Shown here in pieces: positions 36,761 through 48,175 of a stretch of DNA of 64,000 bases. The position numbers and the translations under genes are program-made. Origin of the DNA: Agelaius tricolor (lineage: Eukaryota > Chordata > Aves > Passeriformes > Icteridae); assembly GCA_023055355.1 (NCBI GenBank), contig JALJCS010000024.1, forward strand, positions 9,935,501 through 9,999,500, given 5' to 3'. The notes under the pieces were generated by a model. The model was not told the DNA's origin and made no database searches. It saw nothing but the letters and a program-made list of their open reading frames with translations. Position 1 is the stretch's first letter, and the number at the start of each line of letters is the position of its first letter.

Positions 36761-39162
36761 TTTATCTGCAAGAGCTACTTAACTGCCCTTCAGAAGGACT
36801 TCACAAATTGTTAAATAAGGCAAAGATTTAGCAGAAGTTACTATTGCTCTTTAGGCAAAAGGATACACCTGAAGAAAAGGCCATCCGAGCTTGTGGACAC
36901 ACAAACACTTCAGGTATTATGAAACATTACAAAACTTGTAGTATATTAAATACTAGCAAAAACCCATCTAAAAGTTAACCTCATATTCTTAGTTAAGCTT
37001 AGTTACTCATACTTACACCTGTCCCCATTTAGATTGTTCACAGTTAAGAACACAGAATTTGACATTAAAGGCTACAGTAATATTTTTTCCTATCTCCTCC
37101 TCCCCCCACAAAAATGTCACCAAAACACCCCAAACCAAACAGCCATGCAGAACAGTATCTGACTTTTGGTATGCACCATTTGTTCCTCTCCAGTGATAAA
37201 TGCATTTATAATACATTTACATCAGCCACAGGTGCAGCAAGAGATACACTTCTGAGATATTCTTCCTAGAAATACTGCTCCTGATGAACAAATAAATAAT
37301 ATAATTCTGTCTTTCATAAAAGAAATACCAGCATATTTTCAACATATGACAAGATCTGCAGTTCTCTGTTTCCATTTCCCTGTTTTCCCCAACATACTAA
37401 TCAGAAGATGCCATTATATTCTGTATTGAATTCAGAATTCATGGGTACATTTCTCTGAAGGCGATAACCTAGATTTCTGAATGGAATTAGAATTTATCAA
37501 CACAGCTTAAAACAAACAAATTATGACATTTCCCACATTTCACTACTGATAATTATCTTCAGTCAGTCTCCTACTGACTTTGTTAACAGAAAAGGACACT
37601 AATGAAAAAATCACTCTATGATTACAAAAACAGTGCTGGAGGAGATTCAAACCCATTTCTCCACTACTTGTCTCCCTATACTACTTCAGGATCCACTTTA
37701 CTGTAATTGATCTAGGAAAGATTAAATAAAATGACTCCTGATATTCAAAGACAATCTGTTACAGATCTTCACTTATTTTATCATTACAATGATTCAAATA
37801 AATTGGGGGGAAAAAAACCCCTCCAAACCACCCAAGAATTTTACACAGTATATTACATTTTATAGAGCTAAACTATGATCCAGGATAGGTCAATAAAAGG
37901 ATGGACCAAGAAGCCAAAGAAGGATGAAGAATAACTGGCTGTGTACTAATACACAGGGGATTACAGCAGATTAAAAAATGATAAATCAGGAATGTCATTC
38001 TATTTCAGATAAAAGCAAGTGCCATTGTGGCATGCAAGGCATACAGGAGGTAATCCCTTCACTACTCAGGCTTGTAAGGCCACAGCTGCCACACTTCAAA
38101 ACCCAGGTGCAAACTTTGGAAAGGGGTAGATCACATGGATGAAGTGATTTCCCTTTAGTGGAGAGCAGTGAGTCAGAAACCTAGATGGAATTTAGGAAAA
38201 AAAAAGTGGGAAAATTGGTCTTTTAGCCTTGGCAAAGAAGACACTTCAAAATATGCAAAATATTTTGCAAAGAGAATGTTTTTTTAGTACTCAAAGTAGT
38301 TAGAACAGGAAGTAATAACTTGCAGCATATGAGATTTAGGTTAGATATTAAAACATTACAAGAACACTGTAGCCAGCCATCTGAACAACCATCATCTGAG
38401 GGTTTTTTTAAGAGGAGGCAATATAAACTGCTATAAGGGATATCCAGGTATTAGGAATAATGCTTCAGGGAACAAGATAGTTCAGATAATGTATCAACAT
38501 TTTGTCCAACTTTGGGATTTTTATCAACATTTTGTTATTATTCAGATTACCACAGTTTGTGAATCACTTTTCTTTTAAAGAAGTTTTGAGGAGCTTCAGA
38601 ACATTGATAAGTACTCAATTCCAACTGCATGTTGCAATATATCACTTTTTAAAGTATGAAATTTAGAATATTCCCTTATTACTTCCTACCTCTGTTAATC
38701 TCACAAATGTTGGTCAGAAAACCTAAAAAGCTTTTTCTGCTGGACACAGCTGAGACTACTGATCAGAGACTTATTTAGAAAGAGCCAAATTTAGATATCC
38801 AATCAGCATAATGCTTTGCTAACACAAGGTTGACAATATTCACAGTTAGCAATTTGAAAGCCGGTAATACATTTGCCTTTTATTTTTTGTGGTTTTGTTG
38901 ACATACTTATGTGAATCATTGCATTAATTAAGCTTCATGAATAGAGATCTGCTCTTTACACATGATCAAGGTGTCATCTGGTCTTAAGATAAAACTTTCA
39001 ATAGCAGAGTGGGAAAAAGAAACAAATCTTCAAGAAGTTATTGGAGCACAGGATAAAAGAAAATGACCAATTTAATTCTTGAGTTAGGCTCCCTTCAGTT
39101 GTCTAACCTGCCATTTAGTGGAGTGAGAGAGGGCAGGGAGGGTTGTTTTTTTTTAAGTTATG
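36761..39162. other. Intergenic, no feature recognised
   Basis: AT-rich DNA without visible exons or repeat families. Confidence 0.6.
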
Positions 39163-39747
39163 TGTTGTAGTTTCACCCCAGGCAGCTGCCTGCTCGCTCC
39201 CCCAGTTAGCTGGATCAGGAAGTGAATCGGAAAAGTAAAAGCTGGAAAACTCATGAGTTGAGATGAAGACAGAGTAAGAGGGAAAAAAAAGCCACACACA
39301 CAAGGAAAGCAAATGAGGAATTAATTCACTGCTTCCCATGGGCAGGCAGGTGCTCAGCCATCTCCAGTACAGCAGGACCCATCATGTGTACTGGTGATTT
39401 GGAAAGAGAAACAAAGGCAAGGACCATCACTCCAAATATCCCCCCTTACCCACTTCGTCCCCACCCCACTTCATACACTGAGCATGGTGTCACATGGTCT
39501 GCATTATCCCATTTGTCAGTTTGGGTTACCTGTCCTGGCTGTGTCTCCTCCCAGCCTCCCATTCACCTCCAACTCCCCTGCCAGAGTGCAGTAGGAAAAG
39601 CAGAGACCTTGGCTCTGTGTAAGCTCTGCTCAGCAATAACAAAAACATCTCCATATTATCAACCCTGTATTCAGCACAAATCCACAACACAGCCCCACAC
39701 CTGCCACTGTGAAGAAAGTTCTCTCTACCCTAGCCAAAACCATCACA
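39163..39747 (-). mobile_element. Solo LTR, avian ERVL-type
   Basis: The plus strand reads TGTTGTAGTTTCACCCC at the left and CCAAAACCATCACA at the right, the reverse of a well-known bird LTR that starts near TGTGATGGTTTTGG. Internal landmarks also fit: CCCATGGGCAGGCAGGTGCT, CAGCCATCTCCAG, CTGAGCATGGTGTCACATGG, TGTGTAAGCTCTGCTCAGCA and CAGCACAAATCCA. At 585 bp it is near full length. No internal retroviral region is next to it. The TATA region is degraded and no target duplication is obvious, so the copy is old. Open frames across it are fortuitous. Confidence 0.88.
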
Positions 39748-41027
39748 TCCTTAAGATTAAAAAGATTATTTCATAAAAATGCAATTTGACGTTCGCAAAA
39801 ATTTTTTTGCTATAAATTTTTAACTCACCTAAAATCTTTCCTTTGGGCAATTCTCAAAGTCTTTAGAATATGATAAGACTTTTTATGGTTAGGGCGCAAG
39901 CCACTTGAAATGATTCATAAAAGAACACAGTCTAATAGGGAAAGTTACCTAAATAATTCAATACTGTTATGCCTTTTGATAAGTACATGAGGAACAGAGA
40001 ACGCCTTTGGAGGTTCCGTTTCATTTTCACTTTAGGCAAGAGAACATTCCTTTTTTGAAGCAGAGAAATACTTTGCCTTACACTGCCTCATGTCTGGCAC
40101 CACAAAGCGTTTTATACACACTGTGCTTGACTCATTTCATGTGAGCAAGAAAGGCTTCTGTAGGAGATAGGCAGGCTATATTCCAAATGCAGTTGTACTG
40201 ACATCTTAAATAAATAAAAATAATAGGCTAGGGAAATAATGCAGAAATTCCAAGCACGTCCGGTTGCTTTATGAGCTTTACCTTTTTTAGCAGATTAAAC
40301 ACATTTCTAACACTGAGCTCTGGGGTATGAATTGTGTTCTCTTTGCTTCTTTTTGCCCTGCAGCCTCCTTAGATGAGCTTTGGGAAAGTGGAAAGACTGC
40401 ACAGAGAGAGAATTAATTTGCACACAGGATCTGCAGCCTAAATTTGTCATCCTGGCAGCCCTCTCTTTTTGAAGTAAATCATGAATCATCACCAAGAGAA
40501 GAGGCACAGAGGATGAAGCCCATGTTACAAAGTGCTGTGGCTGGAGCTAGCCTTTGAGAGCCCCCATGGAGACTGGCCACTGCCTCTGGAAGCAGCACAG
40601 CCACGAGCCCCTGGGCTGTGAACAACCAGAGCTCGTGCACAGTGTGAGCTGAGGCACCTCAGCAGTTCAGTCACCTCTGTGGCTGACTGCCCTTTCCTCC
40701 ACTGTACATCCCTTGTACCTTCTCACAGCCTAATTCACTGATACTTTCTGCTATCAGCTTCCCACTTGATCTGTTTGGACCCACTATGACATTACTGTGG
40801 CTAGACAACAACAGAGAGCCTTTTCCAAGCTGTTGTATGTATAGTACCATCTTATGGGAGTACTCACAACACTTTCATAGTGTTACTGTTTATCTGAGCC
40901 TGCAATTACACAGTTTAATTAAACTTTGTTTGACATGCATCCCCATTTTTCTCAGTCTTTATTTGCCATGTGACTCCACCCTCCATCACAAAATGGTGCT
41001 GTCAATTTCCACCAGCATACATTGCTG
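39748..41027. other. Intergenic, no feature recognised
   Basis: No exon or repeat family recognised between the solo LTR and a CR1 tail. Confidence 0.55.
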
Positions 41028-41085
41028 TTGGCCTAGAGGGCTGGTTCTAGGTCCCTTCCAACTGAACTGCTCTATTCTAGTCCCA
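41028..41085 (+). mobile_element. CR1 LINE 3' tail remnant
   Basis: GGTTCTAGGTCCCTTCCAAC followed by TGAACTGCTCTATTCTAG is the typical end of CR1, including one decayed copy of its terminal octamer. Only about 60 bp is recognisable. Confidence 0.6.
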
Positions 41086-44000
41086 ATTATTTTTCTAAAG
41101 AAAAAAGGGGGCCACAAGAAAATGTAAGTGCACTCCATGTTATTTGGATAGAAGTCTATGTTTACACACTCTTAATTACTCAAGTTGTCACTGAACTCTG
41201 AGCAGTGTACTTTAAGGCAATAATCAATTTGGTACCTTTCCTAAGGACAAACATTGTAAAGACAGAACTAATGTCATTAATCCTGTCCAAACTTTCTGCT
41301 TATTGCAGCCTGTTTTATTGAACTTTGGTGAAATTGCCTTTAAAGTGGTACAAGGAGACCAAAACTATATGGGCAATTAATACATTTTTTTTTTCTTACC
41401 ATAATATTAATTAGACTTGAGGCAATTAATTTTTAAACTTGAGAAATGTTTTCTTTTTCCTCTGTTGCATATTAAGCTGTCATTTAACAGAAATTAAATA
41501 TACTTAACAGAGATTAAATATACTTTTATTACACACAAAAGCATCCAAGTTCTGCACCACCAGAAACCAGACAGCAAGGAACAATTTAAGTTATTTTGCT
41601 TCTGAGCATTTACAAGAATATGATAGTATAGGAGGAGTTTTGGTATCTTCACTGACTATGGTAATGTATCTCTAGGATGAGTAATGAAAGGGCTCATTTC
41701 ATCTTTCTCAAGGTAAACTCCCTGATTCCAGTACCTTTGGTTAGCAACTGGTCTTACCCAGTTTCTACCTCTCAAGAAAAGACCACATTCAGTATTCAAA
41801 GTCCTGCTCTGTCTTTGAAGAGAGCTGCTTCCAAGTGAGAAACAGCAGATCTTACACATCTATGCTCAGTTACATTTTGCTTTCCAAAGATAAACAAATC
41901 TTTGGCTCATTTTCTCTTTTAATATGGAAAAGGGAAGGAATTTATCAGACTATCTGTTCACTTCCCTATCACCCTTTACTTCTTCTCAAAGGTCAACTTT
42001 ATGAGAGCAACCTTTTTTCATTCTCTAAGAAATTACATCCAGGAGAATTCCTCAATATTCCCCTCAAACAAGGACCTTGCATGACAGCAGTAGAGCATTT
42101 ATTGATTTTGAATACTGATTGAAGATTTACATTAGTGTGCATAACAGAAACTGTGGTAGATCTTAAAGGGCATTTCCAGCTAGCTGCTATCTTTTGAAAG
42201 GGTGCATAACCTTGTATTATGTCCTGAATCTGCAGTTTTGAATCCATAGGTGCAAGAAAAGTTCACCTATGCTCTAAACATATAAACTGCTGTAGCAGTA
42301 CTAAAATATTCAGTATGATTAAATTCTGATATTAATTAGAAGATCAGTAAAGGGTATTTTCATTTCTTTTTCCCTTTGCACGTTAAGTTTCTATGAGAGC
42401 GATGCTACAATCCAAGAGTTGATGAACTTACACAATATTATCCATATATACAATATTATAAGACTTGTCTTCAGAAAGTCAAGGTGTCCATTAGCAACTC
42501 ATTCTTAAAAAGAAAGAAAAAAGAATCATTAAGAGAAAAGGTGGTCCACCAAAATGTCATGATTTTAACAACCATGTTTAGAAGGCTTTTTCCATCAAAG
42601 CTCTGACTAGCTCAGTACATCACGTAGTAAAGCAAGCGTGAGTGAGCCACAAGCACACATCCTCAGAGAATTCCTTCTAAGAAGCATAATGGCTGTTATT
42701 TTTACACTTTTAATCCCTAGCCTCTCCTTATTACAGCTAATCATCTCAGCAAACGCATTAAAGAGGGCTCTGCAGGTAGTGTAGCATGAGAAATCAATTG
42801 CCAACCAAAGCACTAGTGCTTGCTTCTATAGCAGCATCTGTGACCACACATGGGTTAATATATTGTGAATCTTCCATTTTCCCTTTTGTTTTAGCATGAG
42901 TCAAATGCTTTATTCCCATATTCCACAGCATAGTCATTAACTTCATCTATTTATATTGTCATTTTTAATTTGATAGGTGACTGCACAGCAAGGCAGCTTT
43001 TAACCAAGTCAGCTGTACATAAAGCCTATAATAAATCCTATTTTCAGGGTGTATATTCCCAGAAGATTTTTCCCCCTCTACTAAGGAATAAGTGACTGCT
43101 CTAAAACAGGTGCAAGGAAACATTAAAAGTGCATACATATCTGCTCAGACACGTGCTGACACACAAAAGAAAGGAATATTGTACAATCTATCCAGTACAA
43201 TACAGAAACACAAGTTATGATTGTTAAACTATATATTTCAACTCTTAATTGCAGTCTACTTCCTTCCTGCTAGGCCACTATTTATACCTGTGCATGTTAA
43301 TTATTCCCTATTAAAAGCAGGAGTTTGTAACACATGCTATTTCTGGGTATTATACCATCACCCACCTAAGGCAGAACCCATCACTAGGGTGAGAAAGATG
43401 GGAGAACATCTCCAAGATGATACACTGCAACTTGTCATATCAGTGTTTTGACCATTTGTAAAAGAAAATTAGATTCTGACTATGTTTTGTTGAAGGAATT
43501 TATACAATGCACACACAACTCTTGGCAGGTGTGGGCAGGTTCTGACCTTGGCCAAACCTTTACTTGTCCCACCTTGTGAGCTGTGGGACACCCCAGCACC
43601 ACTTCCCCTTGGTACAGCAGACACATATCCTGTGTTTTGAAATCCAGCAGCATGGCAGGTGATTTTTTTTTTTTTTTTCTTTGGCATGTGTTGGTGCCAC
43701 TATGAATTTTTTACATAACTGCACAGCAAGACAGGTTCTCTTGGGGTGTGTAAAAGGCACCTCTGCTCCAGGGCCAAGGTGGCTTTGCCAGAGATTCACC
43801 CACAATGCAGAAAGGGAGTCCAGGCATCCCATACACAGATACAGCAGCCAGCTCTCTGAGCAAAGCACATCTCAAGTACAGAAAATCAGGCCAGCTCTTT
43901 CCAGCAAACTTGAATCTGAAAATAGTGTTTCTTAAAAAATCTTAAATGAATGCTAAAACATGACTGTTTTAAATGCAAATCCACTGCAAGTTTCACAATG

Positions 44001-46924
44001 CCACAATAACTTAGAAGAATAAACCTCATTCCATTTCAATGACTCTGAATCTCCCAGGCTTTCTGAAGGAGATGTTCTTGAATCCAACTTTTCTAGAAAA
44101 ATCATTCCCATAAAAGATCACACCCAAATCCTTTAAAGTGCATAATTATATTCAGTCAACTTAAGGTTTCCCCTAAAAGAAATTTTCTCTTTCCTGTCCT
44201 GAGCAGTATTAACATTCATAATAATCAGTGCTGTAAGAAGTTTTAAATATAGCCATATATTGTACATAATGGTACTGTTGCTATGCACTATTATATAACT
44301 GCCTGCAGATGGCTGCATTTCAATGGGAAAAAACACAATGTTTAAAAAAACCCCTGTTCTTTGAGTGTGTTGTTTCTGATTTCTAAATAGTAGTATTGAT
44401 AATATTAACAATAATAACGACAACAATAATAAAAAAATCAATGCACCCCTTTTACATTTACAGCAGCAAATAGGCTGGTCCCCTCTGTGTAAATCAGTTT
44501 CAAATGTGCTCTAGGATTTTTTTTTAAATAAAATAATGTAAAAGCTTAAGGCATTACAAAAAGAACTGAAGTTTTAAAAACTTCTCATGCTTTGAATTTT
44601 AACTGAACAGGAGCACCATCTCTGTTTATAAGAGATTTTTATTAGGATTAAAAAGCAAATTTAGAGCAATGAGTCTGATATTCTTCTGCTAGTCTGCAGG
44701 ATTAAAGCTCTTTAAAATGACAATATCAATATTAAAAATGAATTAACTTTTCAATTATGGCCTGTCCTTGAAATTTTATTTTGCTTTCTACGTAATATAG
44801 TTACTGTAGCAGGAGTGCAATAAAGTCAAGGTGCTTCTAATTCTAAATTGCATAGTTGTAAAGTTACCAGAAGGTTTTTAGGGCATTTTTAAAGTGTTGT
44901 TTCAAAGAGTCAGTTTTTTCCCTCCTGAAATAAATGAAGAATTTAGATTGATTTTTAAGGAATTCAGAACAGAGCCAAGTATTGTCTTGCTGATGTCTCA
45001 CACACCACTTTTCAGATCCAATATTCAGTCTGCTTTACCAGTCACTAACAGCAGAGGTAGGAAGCTGGTAACACACTGGCCAAACAATCAGTAGTAATAA
45101 ATCAGTGGATAGCTGGGCAAAATACTTCTCTTCCTTTGCAGACATCTTCTGGATTTCACAGCTCCTCACTCTGTTTGTGTTGTTCTGAACCTTCCCACAT
45201 CAGCAGGGACACCACAGTTACCAGGATAAATCAGGATTAATTTTTGGCCAACCCAAAAATTGCCACAAATACTTAGAAGAATAAACCTCACCACAGAATT
45301 CCAGTGTGAACTTGGGCTTGACCCAGTAGTTTTCTTCCAGTAAGATACAACACTGCTGTAAATAAACAGGCAAACAAAAACCAGGCCAGATTATAAATCT
45401 TCACTTTTACCTAATATGCCAGTCTCTTGGCTATTCCATGACCACTAAGAGCACTTGATCTTTGGGGATGGGACCATGTTTACAGTAAATCTGTGCAGCA
45501 CAGACAGTGCAGTACGTCCCTCAGCTTCTAGATATTAGTGGATATCAAAGTCCAAGCTCTCAGAAGAATGCTTTAGGGTTCATGGAGTGATGGTTGCTCT
45601 TCAGCTGAATGGAACAGCAGGTATTAGAGCCATGTCTGACAGGAAGATAATATTTTTGACTCTGTGCGGACAAGATAATCACCTTACTTTTAAATTAAAT
45701 CAAATTCATGTTAATTAAAAAAAATAGCTGAAATATTTCTACTCATGAAAAAATACTGAGAAAGAAAGTGCTAACTAAGATATATCCTATACTTTCTTCT
45801 TTATTTTTAAGTGAAAATTTTTTGTTAAGAGAATATTTTGCCTGCACAGCCCTATATACCAACCCATTACAAGCAAAAACTATACAGAACATCCTGCTGT
45901 TTTTCAGAACACAACACTGCATCCTTGCACAAGACATAACACTAATATGAACCCATGCATACATTATTTATGAGCTCCAATTTCCTCTCTCCCTGACCAG
46001 GGCCAGAACTACGGCCCCAGATTCCTACTCTTATGAAGAACAGTTAGATAGCAGCTAAAGCATAACAGGCTGCTTATTCTGGTTTCATTAATCCAGACTT
46101 GGAACACATCCACTAATAAGTGTGTTGGCATTTTTTAAAAGCCTAAGAATCAAACATTTATACCTGAAATTTTCTTAGAAAATGGTAAAATTTAACTATA
46201 TTAAATAATTAACAACAACTGGGATATTCAATTTGTATTGATTTTAAAATCAAAAGCAGCATTTTCTCTTACAGAAAAGGAACTTTTGGGGTTATTCTGG
46301 CCAGAAGAATTCCTTTAGGTCTTGTTTGAAAGGCCTCCTTTTGGAAAGAGATTTAAGTGATGCTTCACACCAGCCAGCAATGCATATTCCCTTTTAGTCT
46401 CATAAGGTGTTTCTGTTTAATTGCCTTGACTGTTAAAATGTGCATTCCAATTTGGATTTTAATCATTCAGTGTGGCCATCAATAGAGTTAGTTTTATCTG
46501 CAATACTGAAGTGTTCCCCTCTCAAATTTCTGTGTCTGTGATGCTGCCCTGAGCTGTCTCTCTGAACTCCACCAACCTACTTCTTTGAGCATGTTCTGAG
46601 GCTGATGCATGTTTCTTGTGTATTGTGATTCCTGTTCAAATCTCTTTTCCATAGCCATCTTGTCTTTTTAAACTAAGTACAAACCTAGCACTACAGCAGC
46701 ATCAGCAACAACAGCAAACCAAATGGAGTGGCAAACTTGTTTATTTTCTCCTTGATTTGAGGCCAGTTGACACCAATTCTGTATAAACCATCAATATAAT
46801 ACTGAGCCAGTTATCATGACCATTCCCAATCTCTGAGGTCTTGGTGACTGGCTCACAGAAACACATTTCTGCTGCATTCACTGGGTCATCACTGAATCTG
46901 GATCAACAGAAATATAACCACGAG
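41086..46924. other. Intergenic, no gene recognised
   Basis: AT-rich DNA with a tandem 20-bp duplication (41484-41523), a poly-T run (43663-43678) and a 30-bp near-identical pair (43999-44028 and 45261-45290). No exon recognised. Confidence 0.6.
41484..41523. repeat. Two-copy 20-bp tandem repeat
   Basis: TTAACAGAAATTAAATATAC is followed directly by a second copy with one A-to-G change. Confidence 0.9.
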
Positions 46925-47242
46925 CAGCATTTTAGTAGAGGTGCGTTCACAGCCGATGCACGGAGGAGTCAGTCTGGATTGAAACCCCCAGCAAAGCCTG
47001 GGCCCGGGAGCTTCAAGCTGATATTCTCTTCCATTCTGACAAAAGAATGAGGTTTTAAATGGCATCAGGATTTAGAGGCGTCCGGCAGCTGAGTTGATCT
47101 GACAACTCCGCGTCTAATTCTTGTGTAACATAGAAAATTAAATGGGTTCCTCCCCTGGGCACTCCGTGCCGGACATGCCCGCACCTGCTGAAGCGGGGAC
47201 CGAGCGAGGGGACGCGGTCCCCATGGCGTGCGGGGCGGCTCC

Positions 47243-47280
47243 ATCGCGGATCCCTCGCGGATCCATCGCGGATCCGTCGC
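47243..47280. repeat. 11-bp tandem repeat in CpG island
   Basis: The 10-mer TCGCGGATCC recurs at 47244, 47255 and 47266 with one spacer base, then a partial copy. Confidence 0.95.
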
Positions 47281-47339
47281 GCCCCGAGCGGCGGCGGGCG
47301 CGGGGCGGGGCCGCGGGAGGGCCCGGCCGCCGCCGCCCC

Positions 47340-47491
47340 CGAGGGCGGGCCGCCGGTGACAGCTGGGGAGGGACCGGCAGCGAGGTGCGGCTGCTGCGCC
47401 GCTGCTCCGACCGCATCGCGCCGGCGGATCCCCGGGGAAGGAGCGGGCAGGGATCGGCCGGGCCCTGCCGCCGTCGCCGGCCGCGGAGTGG
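47340..47491 (+). other. Candidate noncoding first exon, plus strand
   Basis: A near-perfect donor, GAGTGG|GTGAGT, lies at 47491/47492 in the densest part of the island. The left limit is arbitrary because no TATA or initiator fixes the start. By synteny it could be exon 1 of JAKMIP1. It may instead belong to an unknown noncoding transcript. Confidence 0.35.
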
Positions 47492-47575
47492 GTGAGTGGC
47501 GGCGGGCACGATTTTTATTACTACTGATTGTTTGGGTGATGCGGGGGCGGCGCGGGCACGGCGTGGCAGGGGAGG

Positions 47576-47624
47576 GAGGACGGAAGGATGGAGGGATGGA
47601 TGGAGGAATGGATGGATGGAGGAT
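47576..47624. repeat. Imperfect (GGAT)n microsatellite
   Basis: GGAT and GGAG tetramers with interruptions, just 3' of the candidate donor. Confidence 0.9.
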
Positions 47625-48150
47625 GCTGCCGCGCTCGGAGACTTTGGTCGTGCGAGATGCCTAAGGGAAGAAAGTGCATCCCGGGGCGGGGCGAGGCTGT
47701 GCCCCTCTCCGCTCGCCCGTCCGTGCCGGTGACCCGACGGGCGAGGAAGCCCCGGGAAGGGGGCCCGGTCCTTGCGGGGCAGGCGCTGCGCGTCCCCAGG
47801 CGGGGCGAGGCGGCTCCGACCCTCCGGTCCCCCGCCGGCCCCCGCCCTCCCGCAACTCCCCCGCAGCCATCAGCGGGCCGGGGCGCGGCCGCGGAGGGGC
47901 CGGGACAGCTCCGGGGCTCCCTGTGCTCCCCCAGCCCCGCCGGCAGCCCCGGCACGGCGGCAGGAAGGTCCCGAGCATCCCGGCGCTGCCGCCCGCCCCC
48001 GCTCGGGCCGTACCTGCGGTGCCGGGGGTCCCCGGGCAGCCTCCGGCGCGGGCACCTGCTCCTGCAAACCGGGTCCTGCTGGCAGCGATGTTCGAGGAGC
48101 GAACCCGAGGCCTGCCCTTGGAGGGCTGGCAGGATGAGGCCTTTATTTTA

Positions 48151-48171
48151 TTTTTTTTTTTTTTTTTTTTT
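48151..48171. repeat. Poly-T tract followed by an acceptor-like GCAG
   Basis: An uninterrupted run of 21 T runs straight into GCAG|G at 48172-48176. It could be the tail of a minus-strand retroposed sequence or a strong polypyrimidine tract of a plus-strand exon. Confidence 0.85.
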
Positions 48172-48175
48172 GCAG

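Larger units (their letters stand above)
46925..48130. promoter_or_regulatory. Second CpG island, probable plus-strand promoter
   Basis: About 1.2 kb of CpG-dense sequence with the densest part at 47140-48130. It lies 18 kb upstream of WFS1 in the divergent position. In human the neighbour of WFS1 on this side is JAKMIP1, transcribed away from WFS1 with a noncoding first exon, so this may be the JAKMIP1 promoter. No JAKMIP1 coding exon is seen, so the assignment is by synteny only. The long open frames here on both strands (up to 233 codons) reflect GC content. Confidence 0.75.

Noticed and set aside
36306..36782. 158-codon plus-strand open frame
   Set aside because: It falls within an avian LTR-like interspersed repeat.
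39384..39776. 130-codon plus-strand open frame
   Set aside because: It lies almost wholly inside the solo LTR at 39163-39747, antisense to it.
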